Shown: positions 19,147 through 27,130 of the stretch, piece by piece
Numbering within the stretch: the first letter of the stretch is position 1
Layout of the letters: each line of letters begins with the position of its first letter
Origin: CAVRIA01 sp963721115
GTDB taxonomy: Bacteria; Desulfobacterota; Binatia; HRBIN30; CADEER01
Direction: 5' to 3'
DNA: 64,000 bases
Assembly (NCBI GenBank): GCA_963721115.1
Contig: CAVRIA010000004.1
Location: 1,255,249-1,319,248, forward strand
Program-made: the position numbers and the translations under genes
Notes under the pieces: generated by a model
Database searches by the model: none
What the model was told of the DNA's origin: nothing
What the model saw: only the letters and a program-made list of their open reading frames with translations

Positions 19147-21126
19147 ATGCATACGGCGGAGCTGCTGCGGGACATCGTCCTCCTCCTGGCGGCTTCGCTG
19201 CCGATCGTCTTCCTCTTCCAGCGCATCCGCGTCCCGGCTCTGGTCGGTTTCCTGATCGCCGGAGTGATCGTCGGCCCATCGGCGACCGGGCTCGTTCGCT
19301 CGACCGAGACGGCCGACGTCCTGGCCGAGGTCGGTGTCGTCCTGCTCCTCTTCACGATCGGGCTCGAGGTCTCCCTCGTCGAGCTGTCGCAGATGCGACG
19401 GGTGGTTCTGACAGGGGGTACCCTGCAAGTCCTCGGTACCATCGGCGTCGCGGCAGCGACGGCGCTCGCCGTCGGGTACCCTGCCTCGGAGGCGTTGGTT
19501 CTCGGCTTTCTCGTCGCGCTGTCGAGCACCGCGATCGTCCTCAAGCTGCTCGCCGATCGCGGCGAGCTGGACGCGCCGCACGGGCGGATCGCGCTCGGCG
19601 TGCTGCTCTTTCAAGACCTGTGCATCGTGCCGATGATGCTCCTGCTGCCGGTGCTCGGCCAACCGCAGGACCTGAGCGCCGCCCGCGTCGCGGCAACGCT
19701 GGGCGCCGCCTTCGCCGCGCTGGCCGGAATCTTCTACGGCGCCCGCATCGTCTTGCCCGCTCTGCTACGGCAGGTGCTGCGCCTGCGCATCCGTGAGCTC
19801 TTCATCGGCACGGTGGTGCTGATCTGCCTGGGGACGGCGTGGCTCACGGCGCAGCTCGGGCTGTCGCTGGCCATCGGTGCGTTCATCGCCGGGTTGGTCA
19901 TCTCGGAGTCCGAGTACAGCCATCAGGTGGTGGCGGAGATCCTGCCGCTGCGCGACCTCTTGAACAGCGTGTTCTTCATCTCCATCGGCATGCTGCTCGA
20001 CATTCGCTTCGTCGCCGCGAATGCGGCGCCTCTGGCCGCGCTGGTTCTGGCGGTATTGTTCGTGAAGACGTGTTTGACGACCGCGGCCGTGTGGCCCTTC
20101 GCGCGCTCGGCGCGCGTGGCCTGTCTGGTGGGCATCGCGCTCTCGCAGATCGGCGAGTTCTCGTTCGTCCTGGCGGGCGAGGCGAGCCGCATTGGTGTCC
20201 TCGGGGTGCCGACGTTCCAGATCGTTCTCACGGTCTCGGTCATCACGATGCTGGCCAGCCCTTTTCTCATCGCCGCAGCGCCCGCCTGGACGGGGCGCTT
20301 CGCCGAGACTGTGGAGCCGGAGCCGCGCGCCGGCGAGAGCGGCCCGCTCGCCGATCACGTGGTCATCATTGGCTATGGGCTGAACGGCCGGAATCTCGCG
20401 CGGGTATTGCGCGAGACCGGCATTCCGTATCGGGTGCTCGATCTCAACGCGGAGGCGGTGCGGGTGGCGCGGGCCGCCGGCGAGACGATCTCCTTCGGCG
20501 ATGCAACGCGCGCCGTCGTGCTGCGTCACGTCGGCACGGCGACGGCCGCGGTGGTGGTGATCGCCATCTCGGATCCGCGCGCCACGCGGCGCGTGGTCTC
20601 TGCCGTGCGCGAGCTGACGATCACCGCGGCGCTGATCGTGCGCACCCGTTTCGTCAGCGAGATCGAGGAGCTCTATCGCCTGCGCGCCGACGAGGTGATT
20701 CCGGAGGAGTTCGAGACCTCGGTCGAGATCTTCGCGCGCGTTCTGCGCCGCATGCACGTGCCGCGCAACGTCATCGCGATGCAGATCAACCTCATTCGCG
20801 GCGAGCGCTATGCGGTGCTGCGCGGCCAGCAGCTTCTGGGGCAGCCCCTGGAGGACCTCCAAGCGATCCTGGAGGCCAGCACGATCGAGACGCACCTGTT
20901 GCTGGCTGGAAGTCCGGCCGCCGGGCTGACCATCCGCGATCTGCAGCTGCGGCGGCGCAGCGGCGTGACGGTGATCGCCGTCGTGCACCAGGGGCAGTCG
21001 TTCACCAACCCGTCGCCGGAACTGCGGCTGCACGAAGGGGACGTGCTGGTGATGATCGGCAGTCACGCGGAGCTGGCGGAGGCGATGTGCCTGTTGGCGC
21101 CGCCGGCGGCCGACGTCATGGGTTGA
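19147..21126 (+). CDS. Kef-type monovalent cation:proton antiporter (CPA2) with RCK domains
   Basis: A 659-residue inner-membrane transporter. Residues about 1-385 form some twelve hydrophobic helices of the Na+/H+ exchanger fold (FLIAGVIVGPSATGL, LLFTIGLEVSL, LGVLLFQDLCIVPMMLLLP, ALSQIGEFSFVLAGEA). A cytosolic TrkA-N/RCK domain begins HVVIIGYGLNGRNLARVL (about 400-520) and carries the NAD-binding Gly pattern. A TrkA-C domain follows (about 555-650, ending HEGDVLVMIGSHAELAEA). This order is that of KefB/KefC/YbaL proteins, which exchange K+ or Na+ for protons under nucleotide or electrophile control. No KefF/G partner is adjacent. Confidence 0.92.
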   Translation: MHTAELLRDIVLLLAASLPIVFLFQRIRVPALVGFLIAGVIVGPSATGLVRSTETADVLAEVGVVLLLFTIGLEVSLVELSQMRRVVLTGGTLQVLGTIGVAAATALAVGYPASEALVLGFLVALSSTAIVLKLLADRGELDAPHGRIALGVLLFQDLCIVPMMLLLPVLGQPQDLSAARVAATLGAAFAALAGIFYGARIVLPALLRQVLRLRIRELFIGTVVLICLGTAWLTAQLGLSLAIGAFIAGLVISESEYSHQVVAEILPLRDLLNSVFFISIGMLLDIRFVAANAAPLAALVLAVLFVKTCLTTAAVWPFARSARVACLVGIALSQIGEFSFVLAGEASRIGVLGVPTFQIVLTVSVITMLASPFLIAAAPAWTGRFAETVEPEPRAGESGPLADHVVIIGYGLNGRNLARVLRETGIPYRVLDLNAEAVRVARAAGETISFGDATRAVVLRHVGTATAAVVVIAISDPRATRRVVSAVRELTITAALIVRTRFVSEIEELYRLRADEVIPEEFETSVEIFARVLRRMHVPRNVIAMQINLIRGERYAVLRGQQLLGQPLEDLQAILEASTIETHLLLAGSPAAGLTIRDLQLRRRSGVTVIAVVHQGQSFTNPSPELRLHEGDVLVMIGSHAELAEAMCLLAPPAADVMG

Positions 21127-21149
21127 CCACACGACGCCGGGCGGCCTCT

Positions 21150-23243
21150 TCACGGCGCGGCACCGCGATCCCCGGGCGGGTGCGCGGCCGCCCATTCCTT
21201 CCACATGGCCAGGTTGTAGAACTGATCGGATCTGGCCGTCCAGTCGAGCTGGAAGCGCTGCCAGTCATAGAACTGCGAGACGGGAATGGCGGGCTCGAGC
21301 GCGGCGAGAAGGGCGGGCGTTCGGATCCAGGTGAAGTACCGGTGCGTGGTGAAAACGGCCAGCGCGACGGCGGCGGCGATCAAGGGCACGGCAGCGTGGC
21401 GCCGGAGTCGGGTGCACGAGGTCCAGACGACGTGCACGCCGAGCCCGACGAAAAGGTACAGGATGGGAACGAAGATCACGCCGCGCGCGCCGTTGAGGCT
21501 GCGCCCGATCACCAGCACCTCGGTTACGAAGAAGGGGACCAGGAAGAAGATCCACCAGCGCCAGGTGGCCGAGAACCAGAACAGGCTGGCGGCCATGCCC
21601 AGGGCGAGCAGGGCGGTGGTGGGTCGCGCGAAGGCCCCCCACTCGACGGGCAGGTAGCGCTGCGTGCGCTCGCCGCGAATCGCAATCTTCGCCGCGAAGA
21701 GCTGCCCGCTCTTCTCGGCCAGGCTGTACGCGAGACTCCTCGCCGTGTCCGGCTCGGCAGTGGTGGTGTCCGGAGCGAACACGGTTCGAGTTCGCTTCTG
21801 GAACACGTCCCACTTCTCGGCGATGGTCGGGATCTGCGGCGCGAACAGGATCAGCGCCGTCAGTACGGTGAGCAGCGCGCCGCCGAGCAGGCGCCAGCGC
21901 GAGATCGCCGGCCGCAGCAGTGAGAGGGCGAAGACCAGCAGCACGGCCGGCAAGATGGCGCGCCCGCTGAAGTACCCGTAGGCGCCCAGGGCCGACCAGA
22001 AGCCCGCCCAGGCGAAGGCCGCCGTCCGACCGGTGCTAGATGCCTCTTCGACGCACAGGGCGGCGCCGGTGAGGAAGAGGCAGGTCTCTACGTTCTCCCA
22101 GCCGGAGCGCGAGAAGTGGAGGTACCAGACGTCGGTGGCCAGGAGAGCAGTGGCGATGAGAGCCGCGGGCGCGGTGACCACCCGGCGAAGGAGGAGGAAG
22201 AACGGCACCAGCGCGGCGACGCTGAACAGGGCCGCGGGTAAGCGCAGCGTGGTCAGGGACATACCGAGGCGCATCGACAGGCTGAGCAGGTAGATGCTCA
22301 CCGCGGGCTGCGGCTTCCAGTCGAAGCCGAAGACCCCGGGACCCCGGCCATTGATGATCTGATAGACGTTGACCAGGTTGTCCGCCTCGTCGTGGATCAG
22401 CACGCCGGGAATGCGCTCGATCGCCCACAGGCGCAGGACCAGCGCGACGGCCATCAACGCGCCGAGGGCGTACCACTCCCAGGTGGCGGGAATGCCGAAC
22501 GGCGACCGCCCGGCAGCCGGCGGCTTGCGCTCCGGCGGCGCGTCGCGTGCCGCCCGCCGGCCTGCGAGCAACGCGTCGATCTCGGCGCCGACCCCGGGGG
22601 CGGGCGCCGCGCCGGAGGGGAGGGTGACCTCGCGGCACGCGGCGCCGCGCCGGGCCAGCTTGATCAGCAGTTCGGCCTGACAGATTCGTCCCTCGCCGAG
22701 CGCTTCGATCAGATGGCCGCGGTACGCGGACACGCCGGCGCGCACGGCGGCGGCCCGATAGGCGCGCAGCCCGAACGTGTAGTCGCGGACGGCGGACAGC
22801 GGCGCCAGCGTGTGCAGGCAGGCGGCCGCCGCGGCGCGGAGCCGCGCGGATGCTCCGCGCCGGCCGTGCGGCCGAAAGCGTGAGGCAATCGCGACATCGG
22901 GTCCCTGCGCCAACGCCTCGAGCAGCGCGGGTACGGCGGCCGGATCGTGCACGCCGGCCTCGAGAGTCACGACCGTATCCGCGTCGTCGGAGCGCTCGGC
23001 GACCCATTCGAGGCCGTCGCGCAGCGACTCGCTCAAGCGGCGCGGCAAGCGCTGCCGGACGACGTCGACGGGCACACCGGTGGTTCGGCGCAGAGCCTCG
23101 AGATCGCCGGCGGAGCCGCCGTGAACGACGACGATGCGGAATTCGCGGTCGACCTCCCGCATGAAGCGAGACAGGCGGTCCAGCAGGGGGCCGACAGCAT
23201 CCCCCCCGTCGCCGGCGAGGACCAGCAACCAGACCAGCGCCAT
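21150..23243 (-). CDS. Two-part membrane glycosyltransferase: GT2-like domain fused to a PMT/ArnT-type domain
   Basis: A 697-residue protein. Residues 1-240 resemble a cytosolic GT2 (DPM1-like) domain (FRIVVVHGGSAGDLEALRRT, VAIASRFRPHGRRG, FGLRAYRAAAVRAG, GRICQAELLIKLARRG). The position of the catalytic DxD is occupied by VTLEAGVHDP. From about residue 262 there are roughly ten membrane helices with an acidic first loop (HDEADNLVNVYQI) and WYLHFSRSGWENVETCLFL, as in the PMT_2 family that uses polyprenyl-phosphate sugars. The start is ATG 23243; further upstream the frame only reads back through the divergent cyclase gene. Probable role: envelope glycan or protein glycosylation. Confidence 0.8.
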   Translation of the reverse strand: MALVWLLVLAGDGGDAVGPLLDRLSRFMREVDREFRIVVVHGGSAGDLEALRRTTGVPVDVVRQRLPRRLSESLRDGLEWVAERSDDADTVVTLEAGVHDPAAVPALLEALAQGPDVAIASRFRPHGRRGASARLRAAAAACLHTLAPLSAVRDYTFGLRAYRAAAVRAGVSAYRGHLIEALGEGRICQAELLIKLARRGAACREVTLPSGAAPAPGVGAEIDALLAGRRAARDAPPERKPPAAGRSPFGIPATWEWYALGALMAVALVLRLWAIERIPGVLIHDEADNLVNVYQIINGRGPGVFGFDWKPQPAVSIYLLSLSMRLGMSLTTLRLPAALFSVAALVPFFLLLRRVVTAPAALIATALLATDVWYLHFSRSGWENVETCLFLTGAALCVEEASSTGRTAAFAWAGFWSALGAYGYFSGRAILPAVLLVFALSLLRPAISRWRLLGGALLTVLTALILFAPQIPTIAEKWDVFQKRTRTVFAPDTTTAEPDTARSLAYSLAEKSGQLFAAKIAIRGERTQRYLPVEWGAFARPTTALLALGMAASLFWFSATWRWWIFFLVPFFVTEVLVIGRSLNGARGVIFVPILYLFVGLGVHVVWTSCTRLRRHAAVPLIAAAVALAVFTTHRYFTWIRTPALLAALEPAIPVSQFYDWQRFQLDWTARSDQFYNLAMWKEWAAAHPPGDRGAAP

Positions 23244-23405
23244 CGGCGTGCGGCTACTGCCGGGGGCGTTTGTTGTCAAGCCGGAGGATCGGATTCCCGC
23301 AGCCGGCGGCTTGATTCGTCCCCCGGAGAAATGCGACTTCCGGACATCGCTGGACTGCCTTCGAGCCACGACGGCGCCGGAGGCCGCCGCAGCACCAGGC
23401 AAACG

Positions 23406-24137
23406 ATGGATGAGCCCGCTTCGCGGCAGCCGACGAAAACGATCTCCTACTCGCGCGTCGTTCACCTCAGCCACGTGATCGACGAGGAGATTCCCCGCTG
23501 GCCCGGGGATCCGCCCGTCGAGCTGTCCACCGTTGCACGCCGCGAGACGGACGGCTTCTTCCTGCGTCGCTTCGCCCTCGGCGAGCACGGTGCGACGCAC
23601 GCCAATGCTCCGCTCGGCTTTCAGCGCGGAGGCCTCGGAATCGAGGGCTACGAGGCGAGCGCACTGGTGGTGCCGGCGGTGGTGATCGACGTCGCCGCGC
23701 AGGCGGCGGCGGATGCCGACCATCTTCTGACCGCACAGCGGATTCGCGCGTGGGAGGAGGCGCACGGGCGCGTAGCGGAGGGATCTGTGGTCCTCCTGCA
23801 CACGGGCTGGCAGGACCGATGGAGCGATTCCGTTGCCTTTCTGAACGCCGATTCGCACGGTGTGCTCCACTTCCCGGGCTTCGGCTTGGATGCGGTGGAG
23901 CTTCTCTTGGAGGGCCGCGGTGTCGCGGGTGTGGGCATCGATACGCACGGCGTCGACGGCGGCCGCGACCGGAGCTTCGCCGTGAACCGGCGCGTCCTGG
24001 CGGCGCCGCGCCTGGTGCTGGAGAATCTGGCGAACCTCGACCTGCTTCCCTCCGTCGGTGCCACGGTGTTCGTCGGCATCCTCCGCCTGCGCGGCGGCTC
24101 CGGCTCGCCGGCGTCGGTGCTGGCGCTGATTCCGTGA
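23406..24137 (+). CDS. Cyclase family protein (kynurenine formamidase-like) with variant metal motif
   Basis: A 243-residue metal-dependent hydrolase-like protein. The fold is seen in LSHVIDEEIPRWPGDPPVEL, VVLLHTGWQDRW, HFPGFGLDAVELLLEGRGVAGVGIDTHGVDGGRDR and FVGILRLRGGSGSPASVLALIP. The family signature HxGTHxDxPxH reads HGATHANAPLGF here (residues 61-72), so Gly, Asp and the final His are changed and metal binding may differ. Start ATG 23406 leaves 162 bases to the divergent glycosyltransferase; no clear ribosome-binding site is visible. Confidence 0.8.
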   Translation: MDEPASRQPTKTISYSRVVHLSHVIDEEIPRWPGDPPVELSTVARRETDGFFLRRFALGEHGATHANAPLGFQRGGLGIEGYEASALVVPAVVIDVAAQAAADADHLLTAQRIRAWEEAHGRVAEGSVVLLHTGWQDRWSDSVAFLNADSHGVLHFPGFGLDAVELLLEGRGVAGVGIDTHGVDGGRDRSFAVNRRVLAAPRLVLENLANLDLLPSVGATVFVGILRLRGGSGSPASVLALIP

Positions 24138-24217
24138 AGGCGTGCTCTTGCTCTTCCGGACGGCAGAGGGATACGGATGTCCGCGGGAGCGGAACGTCGA
24201 CGTACGCAGACAACGCA

Positions 24218-27118
24218 ATGGATTCTCGTAGGATATCGACTTGGGGCCGCGCCGCGGGCACGGCGAGCTTGTGTGTGTTGCTGGCGGTGGCCGTTCCCGC
24301 ACGCGCCGTCGGGCCCGCCTTCCGGGTGAAGGACATCAACGTGCAGAGCGCGACCGTGTCGTCCGACGCACGCGAGTTCGTCGGCCTCGGCGATGCGACG
24401 TACTTCATCGCCGCAAAGCCCTCCGTGGGAACGATCCTGTGGCGGACCGACGGGACGGCTCCGGGGACCGTCCAGGTAGCCGTGGTAGACACCTCCGGCA
24501 GGTCCCTTCCGTCCTTCCTGACCCGGGTCGGCGACCGGCTCTTCCTGGTCGCCGAGGACGCGGCGACGGGTCGCGAGCTGTGGGTCAGCGACGGGACCAC
24601 CGCGGGCACGCACATGGTCAAGGACATCAATGAGGGGCCGGTGAGCTCGTCCCCCTCGCTGCTCACCGAAGTGGGGGGCGTTCTCTTTTTCGCCGCCAGC
24701 GACCGCGACAACGGCGACGAGCTGTGGCGAAGCGACGGAACGGAGGAGGGAACGGTCCTCGTCCGTAACATCGCCTCCGGTGCCGACGACGCCGGCATCG
24801 GCGAGCTGACCAAGGTCGACGGCACCCTGTTCTTCACCGCGGACGACGGGACAACCGGCAAGGAGCTGTGGAAGAGCGACGGGAGTTCGGCGGGAACGGT
24901 CCTGGTTCGCGACATCGCGGAGGGCGACGGCGGCTCGTTTCCCGCTTGGCTGACCGACGTGAACGGGACGCTCTTCTTCACGGCTGACGATGCCGTCGAC
25001 GGCGACGAGCTGTGGCGCAGTGACGGCACCACCGAGGGCACCTACCGCGTGCGTGACCTGGCCGCGGGACCGGAGGGCTCGTCGCCCGCCTCGCTGGCAG
25101 CGGTCGGCGATACGCTCTTCTTCGCAGCCGACGACGGGGTGAACGGCCAGGAGCTGTGGAAGAGCGACGGAACCGCGCAGGGGACCGTGCTGGTGCGCGA
25201 CATCGCGCCGGGCGCCGACGGCTCCTTCCCGCTCGGCTTGACGGCGGTTGGCGATGATCTGCTCTTCGCAGCCGACGACGGCTCCACCGGCGTCGAGCTG
25301 TGGGAGAGCGACGGGAGCGAGCAGGGCACCGCGCTGGTGCGCGACATCGCCGAGGGCGTGGCGAGCTCCTTTCCTTCGACGTTCGTCGACTCCGGCGGGA
25401 CGACGTTCTTCACCGCCAGTCGACCGGACAGCGGCCAGGAGCTGTGGACGACCGACGGCACTGAGGAGGGAACGAGGCTCGTCCTCGACATTGCCCCCGG
25501 TCCGGCGGGATCCTCGCCCTCGTCCCTGGCGACCTCGGGGGGGAGGCTCTTCTTCCAGGCCGACGACGGTGTCTCGGGAAGAGAGGCGTGGACGAGCGAC
25601 GGGACCGAGGCGGGCACCGCGCTGGTCGCGAACGTCGCGCCGGACGACATGCGGGGCAGCTCCTTTCCGACCGCCTTCACACGCTCGAATGGTAGACTCT
25701 TCTTCGTCGCCGACGACGGCGTCGACGGCGCCGAGCTCTGGCAGACCGACGGCACCGAGACGGGCACCGCGATGGTGAAAGACATCAACCCGCAGGGAAG
25801 CGCCTTTCCGTTCTTCGTCTTTCTGAGGGATCTCGACGGCAGGTTGCTCTTCGGCGCCAGCGATGGGGAATCTGGCCAGGAGTTGTGGAAGAGTGACGGG
25901 ACGGCGGCGGGGACGGTATTGGTGCGGGACATCAGTCCGGGCCCGTCGGACTCCTCGCCGAGCTTTCTGCGCAACGTGAACGGCATGACCTTTTTCCGCG
26001 CGGAGACGCAGGAGTACGGCGCCGAGCTGTGGAAGAGTGACGGGACGCGGGACGGGACGGTGCTGGTGCGCGACATTCGGCCGGGATTCGCCAGCTCCTC
26101 GCCGAGCCTGCTGGAGAGTGCGGGGGCCACGCTCTACTTCATCGCCGACGACGGGGTGACGGGGACCGAGCTGTGGAAGAGCGACGGCACGCGCGACGGA
26201 ACGACGCTGGTCCGCGACCTCAATCCCTCGGGCAGCGCCTTCCCGATCAGCGGCTTCGCCTTCCTGCGCGCCGTCGGGAGCACGCTCTTCTTCACGGCGG
26301 ACGACGGGGTCAGCGGCGATGAGCTGTGGAAGACGGACGGTACCGCCGAGGGGACGGTTCTGGTGAAGGACATCCGCCCTGGTGCGGGCGGCTCCATGCC
26401 GAGTTTCCTGAACGCCTTGAACGGCAGGCTGTTCTTCACGGCCGACGACGGCGTTCACGGGCAGGAGCTTTGGCGCAGCGACGGTACGGAAGACGGTACC
26501 GTGCTGGTGCGCGACGTCAATGCCTCCGGCGGCGCCTTCGGTCTCTTCTCGTTCTTCTTCTCCTTCGGCGCCTCCGGCGATTCCCTCTTCTTTGCCGCCG
26601 ACGACGAGATCCGCGGCCTCGAGCTGTGGAAGAGCGATGGCTCGACGGCGGGCACGGGTTTGGTCGCGGACATCGAGCCCGGTGGCAACAGCTCGTTCCC
26701 GGCCTTCCTGACCGCCGCCGAGAGCCAGCTCGTCTTCCAGGCGTGCGAGTCGACCGACGGTTGCGAGGTGTGGATCACCGATGGGACGAAGCAAGGAACC
26801 CGGTTGGCCGCGGACATCAATCCGGGACGCCCGTCCTCGAATCCGGCGGATTTCATCGTCAACGGCGGTCGCGTGTTCTTCAGCGCCGACGATGGCTCTA
26901 CCGGAACGGAGCTGTGGGCGATGAACCTGGCGAGCTGCACGGGAGACTGCAACGGAGACGGTTCGGTCACGATCGACGAGCTGATTCTCGGCGTGAGGCA
27001 GGGCCTCGACGGCGTCGGGGCGGGGATCTGCGCCGCCTTCGACGACAATCGTGACTCCGTGGTCAGCATCGACGAGCTGGTGCGGGCCGTGAACAACGCC
27101 TTGAACGGCTGCAGCTGA
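24218..27118 (+). CDS. Secreted ELWxxDGT-repeat protein with dockerin-like C-terminus
   Basis: A 966-residue exported protein. A signal peptide is visible (RRISTWGRAAGTASLCVLLA to about residue 30, ending VPARA). It is followed by about 17 tandem units of roughly 45-60 residues, each containing ELW-[KRTQ]-[ST]-DG-[TS]-xx-GT then V-[RK]-DI-x-PG and LFF-x-ADDG; the last unit is partial (ELWAMN). The C-terminal 60 residues hold two calcium-loop repeats (GDCNGDGSVTIDELILGV and FDDNRDSVVSIDELVRAVNN), a dockerin type I-like pair. The repeats probably fold as a beta-propeller or solenoid outside the cell. It converges on the GH3 gene with 12 bases between stops. Function unknown; ligand or glycan binding is possible. 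Confidence 0.85.
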   Translation: MDSRRISTWGRAAGTASLCVLLAVAVPARAVGPAFRVKDINVQSATVSSDAREFVGLGDATYFIAAKPSVGTILWRTDGTAPGTVQVAVVDTSGRSLPSFLTRVGDRLFLVAEDAATGRELWVSDGTTAGTHMVKDINEGPVSSSPSLLTEVGGVLFFAASDRDNGDELWRSDGTEEGTVLVRNIASGADDAGIGELTKVDGTLFFTADDGTTGKELWKSDGSSAGTVLVRDIAEGDGGSFPAWLTDVNGTLFFTADDAVDGDELWRSDGTTEGTYRVRDLAAGPEGSSPASLAAVGDTLFFAADDGVNGQELWKSDGTAQGTVLVRDIAPGADGSFPLGLTAVGDDLLFAADDGSTGVELWESDGSEQGTALVRDIAEGVASSFPSTFVDSGGTTFFTASRPDSGQELWTTDGTEEGTRLVLDIAPGPAGSSPSSLATSGGRLFFQADDGVSGREAWTSDGTEAGTALVANVAPDDMRGSSFPTAFTRSNGRLFFVADDGVDGAELWQTDGTETGTAMVKDINPQGSAFPFFVFLRDLDGRLLFGASDGESGQELWKSDGTAAGTVLVRDISPGPSDSSPSFLRNVNGMTFFRAETQEYGAELWKSDGTRDGTVLVRDIRPGFASSSPSLLESAGATLYFIADDGVTGTELWKSDGTRDGTTLVRDLNPSGSAFPISGFAFLRAVGSTLFFTADDGVSGDELWKTDGTAEGTVLVKDIRPGAGGSMPSFLNALNGRLFFTADDGVHGQELWRSDGTEDGTVLVRDVNASGGAFGLFSFFFSFGASGDSLFFAADDEIRGLELWKSDGSTAGTGLVADIEPGGNSSFPAFLTAAESQLVFQACESTDGCEVWITDGTKQGTRLAADINPGRPSSNPADFIVNGGRVFFSADDGSTGTELWAMNLASCTGDCNGDGSVTIDELILGVRQGLDGVGAGICAAFDDNRDSVVSIDELVRAVNNALNGCS

Positions 27119-27130
27119 GGCGGGCGCGCC

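Noticed and set aside
15817..19662. Very long minus-strand frame of about 1281 codons overlapping sucA and beyond
   Set aside because: It is a GC-rich shadow frame: low-complexity Arg/Pro/Ala sequence without any family similarity, overlapping genes with clear motifs. The same holds for 1557-3614 (+), 1852-4353 (-) and 23648-26794 (-).
21150..24302. Extension of the glycosyltransferase to 1050 codons
   Set aside because: The extra N-terminal part is antisense to the cyclase, which has clear family motifs, and is rich in Arg/His/Gln with no similarity.
24600..26900. CRISPR-like or simple DNA repeat array
   Set aside because: The periodicity is at protein level (ELWxxDGT units); the DNA units diverge and vary in length, and are within one long coding frame.
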